From Micropterus salmoides (Eukaryota > Chordata > Actinopteri > Centrarchiformes > Centrarchidae): DNA of 64,000 bases. The DNA is taken from assembly GCF_014851395.1 (NCBI RefSeq), contig NW_024040707.1, forward strand, positions 4,028,349 to 4,092,348, given 5' to 3'. Of the stretch, positions 10,601 through 21,681 are shown piece by piece. The notes under the pieces were generated by a model. The model saw nothing but the letters and a program-made list of their open reading frames with translations. It made no database searches and was not told the origin of the DNA. Numbering within the stretch: position 1 is the stretch's first letter; the number at the start of each line of letters is the position of its first letter. The position numbers were made by a program, and so were the translations under genes.

Positions 10601-13600
10601 CGACATGCATACAGTCGCTGACTTAGGTTTAGGCAGAGTTCAGCCATACCACAGCTCAGGCGTTGGACGTTGTAGGCATCATCACAGGTGATCACTCTCT
10701 CTGTGGCCTGTTCAGCTCTGGAAAATCCTAGAATGAAAAGTTTGTTTAATAATTCGTGCATATTGGAATAAACACATAGTTGTTGTGGAACAACAACCAA
10801 AAAGATCCAATTAAGTTTCCTATAAACATTTGTTTAGAAACAGTGTTGGTATGAATAAAATGGCAGAAAAAAGTTCCCGTCACACCAAAAGGCGGCACAA
10901 TGAAAATCATCAGTGCATCTTCACAAAATGATGAGGCTCTAGAAGCTAGTGGATAAACTACAATAACTTACAAGCTAACCACTAAGCCACCCTGGAACAC
11001 ACAAGCAGCAGTCAGTCACGAAATCTTTATCTTTCCTCCAGGCATTTTGTTCTCAGGATGAACATTTGATCCAATAAAGAATTATCGAAGCATTTAAAGA
11101 GTTCTGAGCTTGCTGACAGCCGCTAGCTTGTTAGCTCTGTCTTATGAGTTTATTCAGAAGGTAACTCCTTGACTCCTGTCCTATAACGGTCTGTAAACTA
11201 TGTCTTTGTTGTGGAACAGTTTATAGGGAGCAAGAAAATCCATTCTTCAAGCAGAGACTTTCTCAGCACAATGTTGTTTTTCTTTGTTTAGATAAGGACA
11301 GTAGTTTAAAAAAAAATGCTATATTGGTGTTTATTTATAAAATAGAGAAGATGAAGTTGTTGTCACGCCGTGTTGAATTTTGTTTACGCTTTTGTTTACA
11401 TTTACCAACCTGCAAAAATCATGTCTTTGCCCACTAAAGTAGAAAAATCTGCTTTTTGTAACAAAGTCCAAGATTATAGCAAATATTTTTTTATTAATAA
11501 TGTGACTGATCAAAGCCACTGTCTAGGACTAGAGGAGTAAAATAACAAATATTTTAAAAAGTTTTGCATTTTAATTGGTTTAATAATTGGGCCATAAAGA
11601 GGCTGCCAGCTTAACTTTGCGAGTGTGACTGTCCTCTTTGCCTTCTTGTGAATGAGCCGATGCAGCAAGTCACTGAAAAACTGTGAGCTTCTAGTGATTT
11701 CTAACTTTAGAACTCAAGCACAGTGTACGCACTCAGTCCAAAGACGAGGTAACTGACAATGTACGAGTATTTTAGTGGAGGTAGTGTGAGTCACGGTCAG
11801 GTGAGTTGATTAGTAAGTCAAATGCTCTAAAAGTTTTTCCAACAGCTGAGATTACAGTTAAAAAGATGGACTCTAGAAAAGAGCGTTGATAAGGACAAAA
11901 CCAAATTGCAATGTTTTTGCTAAAGTAGTAATTAGTAATTACTAATTGTTGTTTAATGTTGTTGAAATAATAAAGGATTCAATTTCTAATATGCTAGAGT
12001 GGAGCTGATCCGTCCGATTATTTTTTCAGATAGAGTGATGAAAGAAATGCTTAATGAAAGATTGCATTGAGTTAGAGAAGCTAGTGGAGAGGCTAAACAG
12101 GAAGTGATGTCAGGCCTTCAGCTTTCTATAAGTTAACAGTTTATTGAAAACTACTGTATATATTTTTATATTTATGTATTTTGCCCCGGAGTGAATCCAG
12201 TGATTACAATGAGTCTATTGAAATTAATTTCAACATTTTAATGTTAACGGCCTTTAATAGCGTCGGGTTATGATGGCTGCACCGCCTGAATATGACTGGA
12301 TGTTACTAGTCAGCTGACAGCCACATAGCTGGTGAAAGAGCAAATGAGCATGAATGAAACAGCTGCGAACAGCTAATGCAAGCATGATCAGTGCTGCTTC
12401 ATCTATTTCAAGCCTCATTTGTAGCGTCTGGGAGGATATTTGCATCACTAACGTCAAGTGGTTTGTTTGATGGTATTTGTAAGGCTGTAATATCAGTCCT
12501 GTTGTACGTTTCTGTCCTTGGCAGAGGAGCAGGATGAGCATGTGATAGAGGCAGAAAGATGAAGGATTGGTGAAGAGAATAAAGAAGGCAGAAACGAGTG
12601 GACAAAGAGCAAAAAAGTCAGTGTGTGAGAATTAACAGTTAATTTGCTATTTGAGTACTAATCACACAACAATATGTATAGCTTCTGACTCATGTAAATT
12701 CAAACAAAATTTACCTGCTCTCATAAGCAAACACATTGCTGCCAGCACTGGAAGAGAAAAACATATTTATAAAGTGTATTAGTCTTGTAACTTCTGTGTA
12801 AATCCAGTTTTACAGTGTTCTGGGAGTTAATCATAAATCTGTCAATTGAACTTTAAGTAAACAATCAATACCTGTCTGTAGTAACATATTTCTAGACAAT
12901 CTGACTTCAGTTTCTAAGTCACCATTAATAAAATGGTTTGTTTGATACTAAGGGCTTTAGTAATGGATAATAAATCATTTATCAGTTCTTTATAGATGCC
13001 TTATAAACCATTCACAAGATTAACAGTTGCTGTTTATCCTCCTCCAGTGTAACATTTGCTTTGTTTTATTAGCTGCATAGCATCTGGACCCAACTGATTT
13101 CATTAACAACCTATTATGTTAATGACTGAACAGCCAGAGTTTTTTTGTTTGTTTATTCGGTTATCATCATAAAACAATAATTGTACACCTATTAGTGTCA
13201 ACGCAAACAGTACATAGTGACTGAAAAGTCTTAGGCTGACTTAAAGCTTATATATGCCAATCCTATGTTCATATCAATTAAATCTTGGTGAGCTGAAGTG
13301 TCTGCGCAGAGCTAGGGCTGCACAATTAATCGAATATTGATCGCAATTACGATTTTAGCTTCTCACAATTAAATGAATATGATCGCAGCTATATCGCCGT
13401 TTAAAATGCTGCTCTGCTCATGGAAAACTCTGCTGCACATCAAATCCTAAACTTATAGCCAAGCGGGCAATTTGGCTGCACGTGCACCCTCCTGCTGCTA
13501 CAGTACAGAGTAGACAGCAAAGCCCACGAGTCCGCATTAGTCAGCTGCTCCTTGGGTCCATCAGATGTAGCGTGTGCCAGATGCAGCTCTCGGCTCAGCT

Positions 13601-14736
13601 CCACGAAGAATACACCAGTGTATTTTTGACGGAAACCACGTCGAGCTGCACAGAGCAAATCGAACTGGGCAGGAAGCCAGACACAGAAAGGCATAGAGAA
13701 TCTGGTCAATTTTCAAAGTAAAACACCCTGTGCATACACCCGATCATAAATCAACAAAAAAAACAGTTAACCCCTTGATGCCTGAAGAAAAAAAATTACA
13801 AATAAATTAGATATGATGCAAATTAGCGACAACAGGCATAAACAAAAAAACAGTGCTTGCAAAAGGTTCCCAGGCTATGTATTGAATATGCGCAAACAGG
13901 CACTGGGGGAATACATATGCTTTCTCAGCTGCAGTCTGAAAGGAAGAGGTGTGATACGAATTTGCAACAATCACCGTTAAGGGGTTAAAACAGACCTAAA
14001 AGAAACATTTATCTACATCTCATCTAAAAGAAGCAGAAAAAGCAAGCGCTGATTACCAAATCAAAATGACGCGGGCAAAACGCTCTGATCCTGAAATGCT
14101 CCCTGTGACATATGCAGCCGTGCAGACAACTGAACAAAACCGAGGTTGCAGAGATGCCGTTGCTGGTTAGCAGAGTAGAAGCCATATGTAGAAGCACAAA
14201 AAGGACAAAATAACAACAAGCCAACAACGTGCTCAGCTCCTGAAATGCATCTGAGACGTTTTCCAGAGGACGTTAACGCTGTGCATAGGACGGGACAAAA
14301 CCGTGTGGCAGCAGTAGCCGGATTCAGTGGACTTTCCAGGTAAAATGTTATTTATATTTTGCTGCTAGAAGATTATCATTTTGGCCATAATCGTGCAGCC
14401 CTGCGCAAAGCCCAATAGATACTAAAAGACAGAACCCACCAGCCACAGCCTGTTCATCCTGCTGCCGTCTGGCAAGAGATACAGAAGTATCTGCTGTCAG
14501 CCAGACTACAGAGCAGCTTCTTCTGTGAGTCTCCTAAATTCATCCTCGGCATGCACCATGCAAAACAGTTATTTTTTTGAGTGACTTGTTATTTATCCAC
14601 TCATCTACAGTATGTAATATTTCTAGATAATGTTTCTTTTGTGAGTAGTGTAAAGGGAACCACAACTTAATAAATCTACCTTGTAGTATTTAGTTGTGTA
14701 CTTACACAGTGTGGCGCAGAGTCTGGAGCAGAGCAT
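7652..14736 (-). CDS. L-rhamnose-binding lectin, copy 1 (two SUEL domains, 227 aa)
   Basis: Nine exons, read downward: 14736-14706, 12747-12715, 10727-10650, 10095-9960, 9383-9274, 9182-9138, 9027-8895, 8793-8690, 7665-7652; all have GT-AG borders and phases join. The product has a signal peptide (residues 1-21, start MLCSRLCATLLLAA), then domain 1 (about 33-126; YGR at 59-61, DPC at 111-113, KYLE at 118-121) and domain 2 (about 132-222; YGRRD from 157, DPC at 207). Each domain has the eight family cysteines; domain 2 has one extra (CC in VDCCNP). The end is KNPGN. In this family the protein is secreted and binds L-rhamnose or D-galactose on microbes or eggs. The start is the only ATG before the signal peptide and is conserved in position in all copies. 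The last donor (AAAA|GTAAGT) is inferred from copies 2 and 3; reading through would end KSK. Confidence 0.92.
13312..14402. mobile_element. hAT-like MITE in intron 1 of lectin copy 1
   Basis: The ends CTAGGGCTGCACAATTAATC and (inverted) AGGGCTGCACGATTATGGCC are the familiar fish hAT-type termini. Flanking 8-bp target duplications GCGCAGAG (13304-13311) and GCGCAAAG (14403-14410) differ by one base. Copy 2 keeps the empty site near 31848. The plus and minus ORFs inside (for example 13440-13721) are chance frames. Confidence 0.85.
14420..14526 (+). mobile_element. LINE C-terminal relic in intron 1 of lectin copy 1
   Basis: The plus strand reads HSLFILLPSGKRYRSICCQ and DYRAAS, the LLPSGRRYRSI motif found near the C-terminus of the fish LINE family seen at 22-550. 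It lies about 180 bp inside intron 1. A homologous relic at 31858-31985 sits at the same place in copy 2, so the insertion predates that duplication. Confidence 0.6.
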
Positions 14737-14790
14737 GGTGTCAGAAGTTCTGGTCTGAGTTGAAGTGATTGCAGTGAAACACACACCTGC

Positions 14791-14798
14791 TATTTATT
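14791..14798 (-). promoter_or_regulatory. TATA-like element of lectin copy 1
   Basis: The minus strand shows AATAAATA about 55-62 bp upstream of the start codon, within a block conserved as CACAATAAA in copy 2 (about 32278-32287) and AGAATAAAAA in copy 3 (about 40408-40415). It is a non-canonical TATA sequence; the spacing implies a short 5' untranslated region. Confidence 0.5.
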
Positions 14799-15830
14799 GT
14801 GTTGAGGGGAAAGACCTGCCTCTCTCTGTGCAAACAAGTCACTAATGAAAAATCCGGAATGAGTTCCTTGTCAGTTGCAGCAGACCGAAGGAGAAAACTT
14901 TAGATGGCTACAGATAATAAAATACCAAGACGTGAAACATGAATCATCTCAGAATAAATTACTTCTTACAACAATATGCCTGAGAACAAACAAGGGAGGA
15001 ACTGAAATTTGATGGTTCAGTTCTCTGTTTTCTTTGGTTTAAGTGAAGCCTGTGGTGATTAATGTAAAACACGTGTACAGCATGTTAAACATCTTAGTTT
15101 AACATTTTAGCGCTGTTGTCTAAGACAAGGAAGTATGGAGAAAAAATATATTTATATCTAGTTCAGCTACATTGATAATGTTATAAAAGTGCAATGCTAA
15201 GTCTTTAAAATCTTTAAGTGCAGCTGAGGTGGATTGTCAGTTTGGGGGGGTATGTAGTCTCAAACCAAAGGACTGACAACGATCAGAGTTATTACAATTA
15301 CAAACTGAGGTGACCATGAAAGTGTGGATCAAATTTCATGGCAACCCATCCACTACTTGTCAACACATTTCACTCTGAACCAAAATGTCTACCTCATGTG
15401 GCGCCAGAGGAAAAGTCAACCAATCACCTAAGTCGTTCAGGGTGATTTCACACCTGTAGTTCAGTTCATTTGGTCCGGAACAAGTGAAACAAATTATACA
15501 CTGTTGCATTTTAGTTCCGGTCCGGTTCATGTTCACACTGCAGTTTTACAAACGAACCAAGAGAAGTAACCATGACGTTACACAGACTTACAGGTAACTT
15601 GTTGATTGGACAGCTCCTGCATCATCAGGACCCACGCAGGGAAATTCCAGAGACTTAAGTTTATGCAACACTTGAATGCTTCTGATCTGTATCGCAAAGA
15701 GCTCACAAAGAAATAACTTATTATAAGCATGATTAGTTATTTTAGACCGCAGATCAACCACATAGACCGTTATGAATAATGACATAAAAACAGGACATGT
15801 ACATTAAATAGTCGGGCCTTATAACCTACT

Positions 15831-16366
15831 TGTTATGGGATTGTGTGGTGTGGACAGAGAGGACCCAAATGCAGCACTCTGAGGGAAGGAGGTTTATTGA
15901 GGGAAGAAGGGTGAGAGGGACTGGAGTGGAGGGAGAGGAGGACGTCGGGGAAGCAAGGAGACAGGGAGCCGGGGAACACAGGGGCCGAGGAAGCGAGGAG
16001 AGGCAGGGGAACAGGGAGGACGCCGTGAGAGAAGTCCGAGGAGGAGTGTGCGGGTGGATGAGCCCAGCCGAACAGAGGACGAGGGTGAGTGTACCGGGTA
16101 TGGAGCAACAATGGTGTGGAGAACTGGGGTTGAAATACAGGCAGGGATGAGGTTGATTACTGGCAGGTGTGGCAGGCTGACGAGGTGGCTGATGAAATGC
16201 AGGTGCAGGTAGTTGGCTGGGCTCAGAAGCAGAGGGAGAGAGAGCACACAGGGGAGAAAACACAGGGAGGCAGGCAGAGAACAGAAAACCAAGGAAAAAG
16301 CAGAAAAACTGATAAAAAGGAGAAAAAAACAGGACACTCACCGTCAGCCGGGCTGCCACCACAACG
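15831..16366 (-). mobile_element. Solo LTR, 536 bp, with 5-bp target duplication
   Basis: Flanked by CTACT on both sides (15826-15830 and 16367-16371). The element starts TGTTATGGG and ends CCACAACG, where CA is expected (one substitution). On the minus strand a CAATAAAC poly(A) signal is followed by TTTGGGTCCTC, as in the related elements at 18710-19357 and 48320-49911. The strand is pyrimidine-rich, so the long Pro/Ser-rich ORFs on it are composition artefacts. No internal retrotransposon region remains, which suggests recombination between two LTRs. Confidence 0.75.
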
Positions 16367-16498
16367 CTACTGTGGTATCACAGATGTTGTATGGACTAAA
16401 TAAACTGAAAGGTAAACAGAGTCCTACTTGCCCTCCTTGGTTAACAGCTTTTGACCTATTAATCAGGGAAAATACCTGTGCTGACAAGTATATGTTAC

Positions 16499-17402
16499 AT
16501 ACCAATATACCAAAATACTACATACATACAACACCCAGCCAGAGAGAAGGAACAGAAACACCTGAAGGGGGCACTTACAGCCTGTGGATACCCTAAATGG
16601 ACCTTTGTGAAAACAGCCACAAATGTAACAACATTGTGATTCCATACGTGTCTGGAGTATCAGAGAAACTCAGGAGGATTTTAAACAAACATAACATCCC
16701 TGTGTTTCTTAAACCCAAGAACACACTAAGACAGATGCTGGTACACCCCAAAGACCGCACACCCAAACACAAGAAAAGCAATCTAGTGTATGCGGTCCAA
16801 TGCAGTGAGGAATGCACAGACCTATATTGGGGAGACTAAACAACCACTACACAAACGCATGGCTCAACACAGAAGGGCCAACTCCTCAGGTCAAGACTCT
16901 GCTGTCTACTTACATCTGAAGGACAGAGGACACTCGTTTGAGGACCACCAGGTGCACATTTTAGACAGAGAAGATGGATGGTTTGAAAGAGGTGTCAGGG
17001 AAGCATCTACACCAGGGTTGAGAAGCCGTCATTGAACAAGGGAGGGGGTCTACGCCACCACTTACAATGCGGCCCTTTCATCACTTCCCAGGAATCTCAA
17101 CAAACGTAACCTATTGGCCTCAGGTGAAGATACCAACGATGGTCGTTCAGTCTTGGCCACCGGTAGTCCTCACGACTGTAACGACGTTACGCCAGCCAGG
17201 AACACTAACAAACCAGCAGTATCGACAATCCTGGCAAACGACCCCACTGAGGTTAAATAGTTTTGATGCCAGGCAGTCAGAACTGAAGAAGTCCTTTGCA
17301 TGAGGAACGAAACGTCTTCCAGTATCTTCAACCAAGTCCAGTTGCCCTTGACTTTAACCTTCATTGGATAACTATGACCTGGATGACTGAGAATCTTCAC
17401 AG
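16499..17402 (+). mobile_element. Penelope-like element, 5'-truncated, GIY-YIG domain
   Basis: Near-perfect 15-bp target duplications (ACAAGTATATGTTAC at 16484-16498; ACAAGTATACGTTAC at 17403-17417) bracket a 904-bp insertion. Frames 16597-16839 and 16790-17035 together give a linker (IPYVSGVSEKLRRILNKHN) and a GIY-YIG module (ECTDLY, then IGETKQPLHKRMAQHRR, then VYLHLKDRGHSFED). A frameshift lies within the TYIGE codons. The RT domain is missing because of 5' truncation. Downstream, 17283-17320 resembles a hammerhead ribozyme core, and the 3' end is GACTGAGAATCTTCACAGAC. A shorter 3' copy lies at about 36315-36366. Confidence 0.8.
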
Positions 17403-18709
17403 ACAAGTATACGTTACCAAATGATTTTCATAAACATAGTCTAAACATGACTCATACAGATCAATAAGATCGGTGAACACATTTTGCGGTATGCAGATGT
17501 ATTTATTAGTGGCTTAGCTTTGGGAATAATGCTCAGATCACATGTCTGCTATCATAAAATCAAGTAGTTGGTTCGTTTGCTTTCACATCACAAGTAAACC
17601 GCACTGGAGTTTGAAAGCTTACCAAGACCTCCTTGAAGAGGTGATCTTATTCTGTTGTTTGGTCCGCTTTAGGTACGCACCCGCGATTGCTGCATTCACA
17701 CATGCCCAAACGAACTGCTCCAAGGGGTTATACGAAATCTAGTGCGATTCAACTGAACTAAATGAGGCAGGTGTGAAAGCGCCCTAAGATTCATCCCCTA
17801 AGGATCGTGAATATCTGTGCAAAATTTCTTTGTTGTTGAGATATGTTTCATATAAGCGTAATGCACTCGTGAGAAAAGAAAAAGTTTGTTCTTGAGATTA
17901 TTATCTCAGAATTCAAAATTCTGCGAGAAGCTGTCATTTTCTTGAGAGCCTAACTTCATGGAAATAAACATGTCCCGCCTGTTCTGTTTAGTCCAGTTTT
18001 AGTTTGGACAATGTTAATTCAGAAAAACATCTTTAACCTTTGAAAGTTTTGGCTAAAAGAGGCAGAGTCAAACAGCTATCTGTCCACCACAAACCTACTG
18101 AAAAAAACATCAACTCACTCGGTGTGGATAGTGCTATTCTTATCAGTATTTCCCATAAATGTTCTCTTCAACATCGGGCCTGCTAAAGGCTCAGAAAAGC
18201 TGAAGACCTTATCAGTAGAGGATGAATTTCGCTATGCGACAAATAAAGTACCTTTTACGTGAAATATTCCAAGCCTTTTTTTTTTGTTTTAATTTTGATC
18301 TTTATGGCTTAAAGCTCATGGAAATCAAAACTCCAGTCTCGCAAAATGTATGAATAAAGATTTTTAACACAGAAATGTCGACCTGAGAAGAGCTCTAATC
18401 AGCTAATTATCTCAAAACACCTGCAAAGGTTTCCTGAGCCTTTAATCTCTCAGTCTGGTTCTGGTGCTCACAGTGAACATTTCCACGATATTCAGTTTTT
18501 TCGATGCACCTGTCCTGTACTTATTTCAACACAAAACATGATGTGCGACGCCCTGACTAGAGAGTGATTTATAAATGTGAAATCTTTTTTCCTGCAAGAA
18601 ATGTATCACAAAGGCAGACTAAGTTAATCCTGATGAGAAATTCAACTCTTTTAGTCTTCATTCCAGTACTCTGTACCTGTCAGGAACTATACTTAATACC
18701 TAAACATTT

Positions 18710-19357
18710 TGTTAAGAATGTGGTTTTTGTGTTCATGTCTTTCATGTTTAAGTCTGTTTTTGGTTCTGTGTTTCTCTGTGTAGTCTTGATCAGTTAGTTC
18801 CTAGTCCTGTACATTAGTTAATATATTTTGTGTTTACTCCTGGTCTTGTGTTCCCTGTTCAGTCTTGTGTATTCCCTTGTTCATTTACTGGTTCTGTTTA
18901 GCTCTGCATCTCAGCCCTGTGTCGTACTTGTGCATTCTTGGTTATTCACTCTGCTCCATGTCTGCTTGTCTAAGTGTTGTCTCTGTTACCCCTTGTTGTC
19001 TCTGCTTGCCTGCCTCTCTGTTTTCCTGCTGTCTCTCTACCTCCCTCGTTAGCATCATGTCTGTCACCTGTGTTGCTCCCGCCCTGCTCGTTATCCCTGG
19101 TATATATGTGTGGTCTTTCTGTTCAGCCTTTGTCTGGTCATTGTTTGAGTTACCCCCTGACATCTTGTTTCCTCTGGAGTTTGGATTTCTGTTGGGATTA
19201 TCTTGTCTTTTTGGACTCTGCTACCAGCCACTTTGTCAGTAAGTGTGCTCGCCTTTTGTTTGTTTTCCCTCAATAAACTCCCGTTGAACTGTACCTCCTC
19301 TGCCTTGCGTCCTGCTTTTGGGTCCTCCAACCTGCCTTACCACCACTTACCATAACA
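18710..19357 (+). mobile_element. Solo LTR, 648 bp, with 5-bp target duplication
   Basis: CATTT flanks both ends (18705-18709 and 19358-19362). The element begins TGTTAAGAATGTGG and ends CCATAACA, giving TGTTA/TAACA inverted ends. CAATAAAC lies at about 19270 with TTTGGGTCCTCC about 45 bp later, matching the 3' part of the LTR at 15831-16366 in the other orientation. Copy 2 flank near 33300 keeps an empty AAACATTTGCAAT site. The interior is pyrimidine-rich and its Cys/Leu-rich ORFs are chance frames. Confidence 0.8.
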
Positions 19358-19860
19358 CATTTAGAATGTGATATCCTTCTTCCTTGTAAACTTACAAACT
19401 TATCAGTTTACAACATAATGTTGTATAATGAGATTAATTTGTAGTTGTAGTAGTGGGCCGGTCATCAGTGAATGTGTCATGGTGTAAGGAGTCTTTCATT
19501 GAACTCTATGTTAAAACCAAGTACATGATTATTGATTTTAGGAAGTCTTGTTTACATTAGGTGTGGGGTGGGTGGTGCTGGTGTATCGTGAGTCCCTGGT
19601 TCAAAAAATACACAAGCAGCAATCCCAGGAAAGTGTTGTTTTTTTTTTTTGTGATGAGTGATCAGTGTTTTAAAAGCTGTTTTCAATGTGTCAGATTTTC
19701 AAAACATCTGTTTCAGTATTTTAGAAAGGATTGATAAAAAAATTTTATTCCATGGCCGAGTGTCCGGATACAAGGGTCTTCACTTTCATATATGTATATA
19801 ATAGTAATAGTTTGAACTCTGTTACTTGAACTTTTTTCACAGTGCTCCAAAAATGTTTTG

Positions 19861-19892
19861 TGTGCTCCTAATTGTTTTCATTTAGGAGCACA
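19861..19892. repeat. Perfect 11-bp stem-loop
   Basis: TGTGCTCCTAA (19861-19871) and TTAGGAGCACA (19882-19892) are exact inverted copies separated by 10 nt. The surrounding 400 bp hold no gene. This may be a subterminal hairpin of an undelimited transposon. Confidence 0.6.
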
Positions 19893-20084
19893 TGTGCTAG
19901 TCTGGCACCTCCCCAGAGACCACTTTCCCATGGGAGACCCTACCAGGAGCACCAGGATCCAGACAACACTGCTTCATAGGGACTCACAAACCTCTCCAAC
20001 ATGATATGGTGATAGTCCCCAGAGAGGAGGGGTGTTAATCCCTTTCTTTTTAATTACGTCTTTGACCAGTGATGGAACAGTGGA

Positions 20085-21235
20085 TAAGACTGTTGGTTCC
20101 GATCATATCTCACTGATAGAGAATTCTTTGTGTATTGATGAATCTCGATCAGAAGACATAAAATGAATTGTGGTGTCTCAAAGGGCTCAATCTGAGGCCT
20201 AACCCTTCTTAATTTGTACATGCTGCCGCTTGGAGACGTCGTCAGGAGCCACGGCATCAATTTTCAGTTATGCTGATGACACCCAGCTAAACATTGCCGT
20301 GTCCCCTGATGACCCAGGACCAGTAGACGCTCTTTTTTTTTTTTTTCTTTTTCTAAACATAGTCATGGATGGCAGAACATTTTCTGCAGCTCAGTTGGGG
20401 CAAAAAAGAAGTATTGGTCATTGGTTCGAATCTCAGACGGAGAAACTTAAAATGAAATTGCGAATGCTGGCACTAAGTCCCTGTGAGAAGGTGAAAAACC
20501 TGGGAGTTATCTTTGAGTCAAATATTGGAACTATTTCTATGACCGCTTTTTATCATCTCAAGAACATTGCTAGAGTACGACCCTTTCTCTCTCAAGCAAA
20601 CACTTATCCATGCTTTTATTACTTCCAGGATTGATTACTGTAATTCTCTGCTTTCTGGGCTTCCGAAAAACAAAATCTCTAAACTGCAGCTGGTTCAAAA
20701 CGCTGCTGCACGTCTTTTGACTAAGACCAAAACGAGAACACACATTACCCCTATCTTAAAGTCTCTGCATTGGCTTCCAGTTAATTTTAGAATTGCTTTT
20801 AAAATCCTTTTACTACTTTATAAGTTATTTAATGGTATTGGTCCAGAATACTTAGCAGATTTGCTTTTACCTTATGAACCTAGTAGAACCCTCAGGTCCT
20901 TTGGTAGTGGCTTTCTAATTATTCCTAAAGCCTCAACTAAAACCTACGGTGAGGTATCCTTTCAATGTTATGGCCAGCGTTTGTGGAACTCCCTTCCTGT
21001 TGAGCTGAGAGCAGCAGGAAATCTGGACATGTTTAAAGGCAAACTAAAGACATACCTATTTAACCAAGCTTTTAACTGAGCTGTATTTTGGGTGGGGCAG
21101 GGATTGATTGTTGGGCTTGACCTGCTTTTATTTAATTTTTCAGTATTTTAACTATTTTAAATGATTCTATAGTGTGAAGCACTTTGTTACATGTATTTAT
21201 ATGAAAAGTGCTATATAAATATTGATTGAAGACAC
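20085..21235 (+). mobile_element. L2-clade LINE, 3' third, decayed
   Basis: From about 20085 the plus strand reads a broken RT palm region: WFRSYLTDREFFVY, then GVSKGSI, LYMLPLGDVVRSHGINFQL and a DDTQLNIAVS segment. After a SINE insertion it resumes with EKVKNLGVIFESN. A long open tail (20567-21079) contains ITSRIDYCNSLLSGLPKN, LHWLPVNFRIAFKILLLLYK and RLWNSLPVELRAA. The 3' end GTGCTATATAAATATTGATTG is typical for fish L2/CR1-type LINEs. Stops and frameshifts make it inactive. Confidence 0.82.
20328..20450 (+). mobile_element. tRNA-derived SINE fragment inside the LINE
   Basis: The LINE reading frame is interrupted by a T-rich tract and then GCAGCTCAGTTGGGGC (like a tRNA A box) and GGTTCGAATCTC (a clear B box) about 30 bp later. 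The LINE resumes after 20450. The spacing fits a degenerate tRNA-like SINE head rather than a working tRNA gene. Confidence 0.55.
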
Positions 21236-21239
21236 ATGC

Positions 21240-21415
21240 CTTGGTGTGGGAGATCCAGGTTCAGTTCCCATTGCGACATCAACTAATGTGTCCCTGAGCA
21301 AGACGCTTAACTCCTAATTGCTCCAGAGGCATGTGACCTGACATGTGTATATAGCAAATGTAAGTCATTTGGATTAAAGCGTCAGCTAAATGGGTTAATG
21401 TAATCGTGTTTTTGT
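21240..21415 (+). mobile_element. SINE, tRNA-derived
   Basis: It contains a B-box-like CCAGGTTCAGTTCCC, a conserved TGAGCAAGACGCTTAACTCC body, and the 3' part GTAAGTCATTTGGATTAAAG followed by CGTCAGCTAAATGG, seen in many fish SINEs. The 3' half matches a second fragment at 37955-38105. The 5' tRNA-like part is incomplete. Confidence 0.65.
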
Positions 21416-21675
21416 AAAACAAAACGTGAATTTTACAACATCAGTCATGTCTGAAGTAGTGAGGAAGAGCATCTTTTGGACAGTTTTACACATGGACAGA
21501 TAACTGTACATATGTTTAAACAAGAACACTTAAATACATTGTAAAAATGACTATAATACAAATAAGGCTCCCCAAATCCCCAGAACTATTAGCTATGGGA
21601 CTCAACTATAGTTTCTATAGATTGGAGTTTAATATTTTAATGTAAGAAACAGAACAAAAGGCGAGGCAAGGTGAG

Positions 21676-21681
21676 TTTATT
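21676..21681 (-). terminator. Candidate poly(A) signal of lectin copy 2
   Basis: AATAAA on the minus strand about 385 bp past the stop codon, in the same GGCAAG..TTTATTTG context as in copy 1. Confidence 0.4.

Larger units (their letters stand above)
15440..17784. mobile_element. MITE with two younger elements nested inside
   Basis: The left end GGGTGATTTCACACCTG and the inverted right end GGGCGCTTTCACACCTG (17768-17784) form terminal inverted repeats that continue imperfectly (GTTCAGTT..). Between them lie the solo LTR 15831-16366 and the Penelope-like insertion 16499-17402; removing both leaves about 0.9 kb of MITE. The lectin copy-2 flank shows the uninterrupted site near 32590. The target duplication is not clear, so hAT or Harbinger cannot be separated. 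Confidence 0.7.

Noticed and set aside
15826..16362. 178-residue minus-strand ORF rich in Pro and Ser, with long overlapping frames
   Set aside because: It coincides exactly with a solo LTR of strongly pyrimidine-rich composition, all three frames are open by composition, and no domain is visible.
16790..17035. Host GIY-YIG nuclease gene
   Set aside because: It is frameshifted, bracketed by a near-perfect 15-bp target duplication, and matches the Penelope-like C-terminus.
18828..19276. Cys/Leu-rich plus-strand ORFs that look like membrane proteins
   Set aside because: They lie wholly inside the 648-bp solo LTR and result from T/C-rich sequence.
20370..20445. tRNA gene
   Set aside because: A and B boxes are present, but stems are mismatched and it interrupts a LINE, so it is a SINE head.
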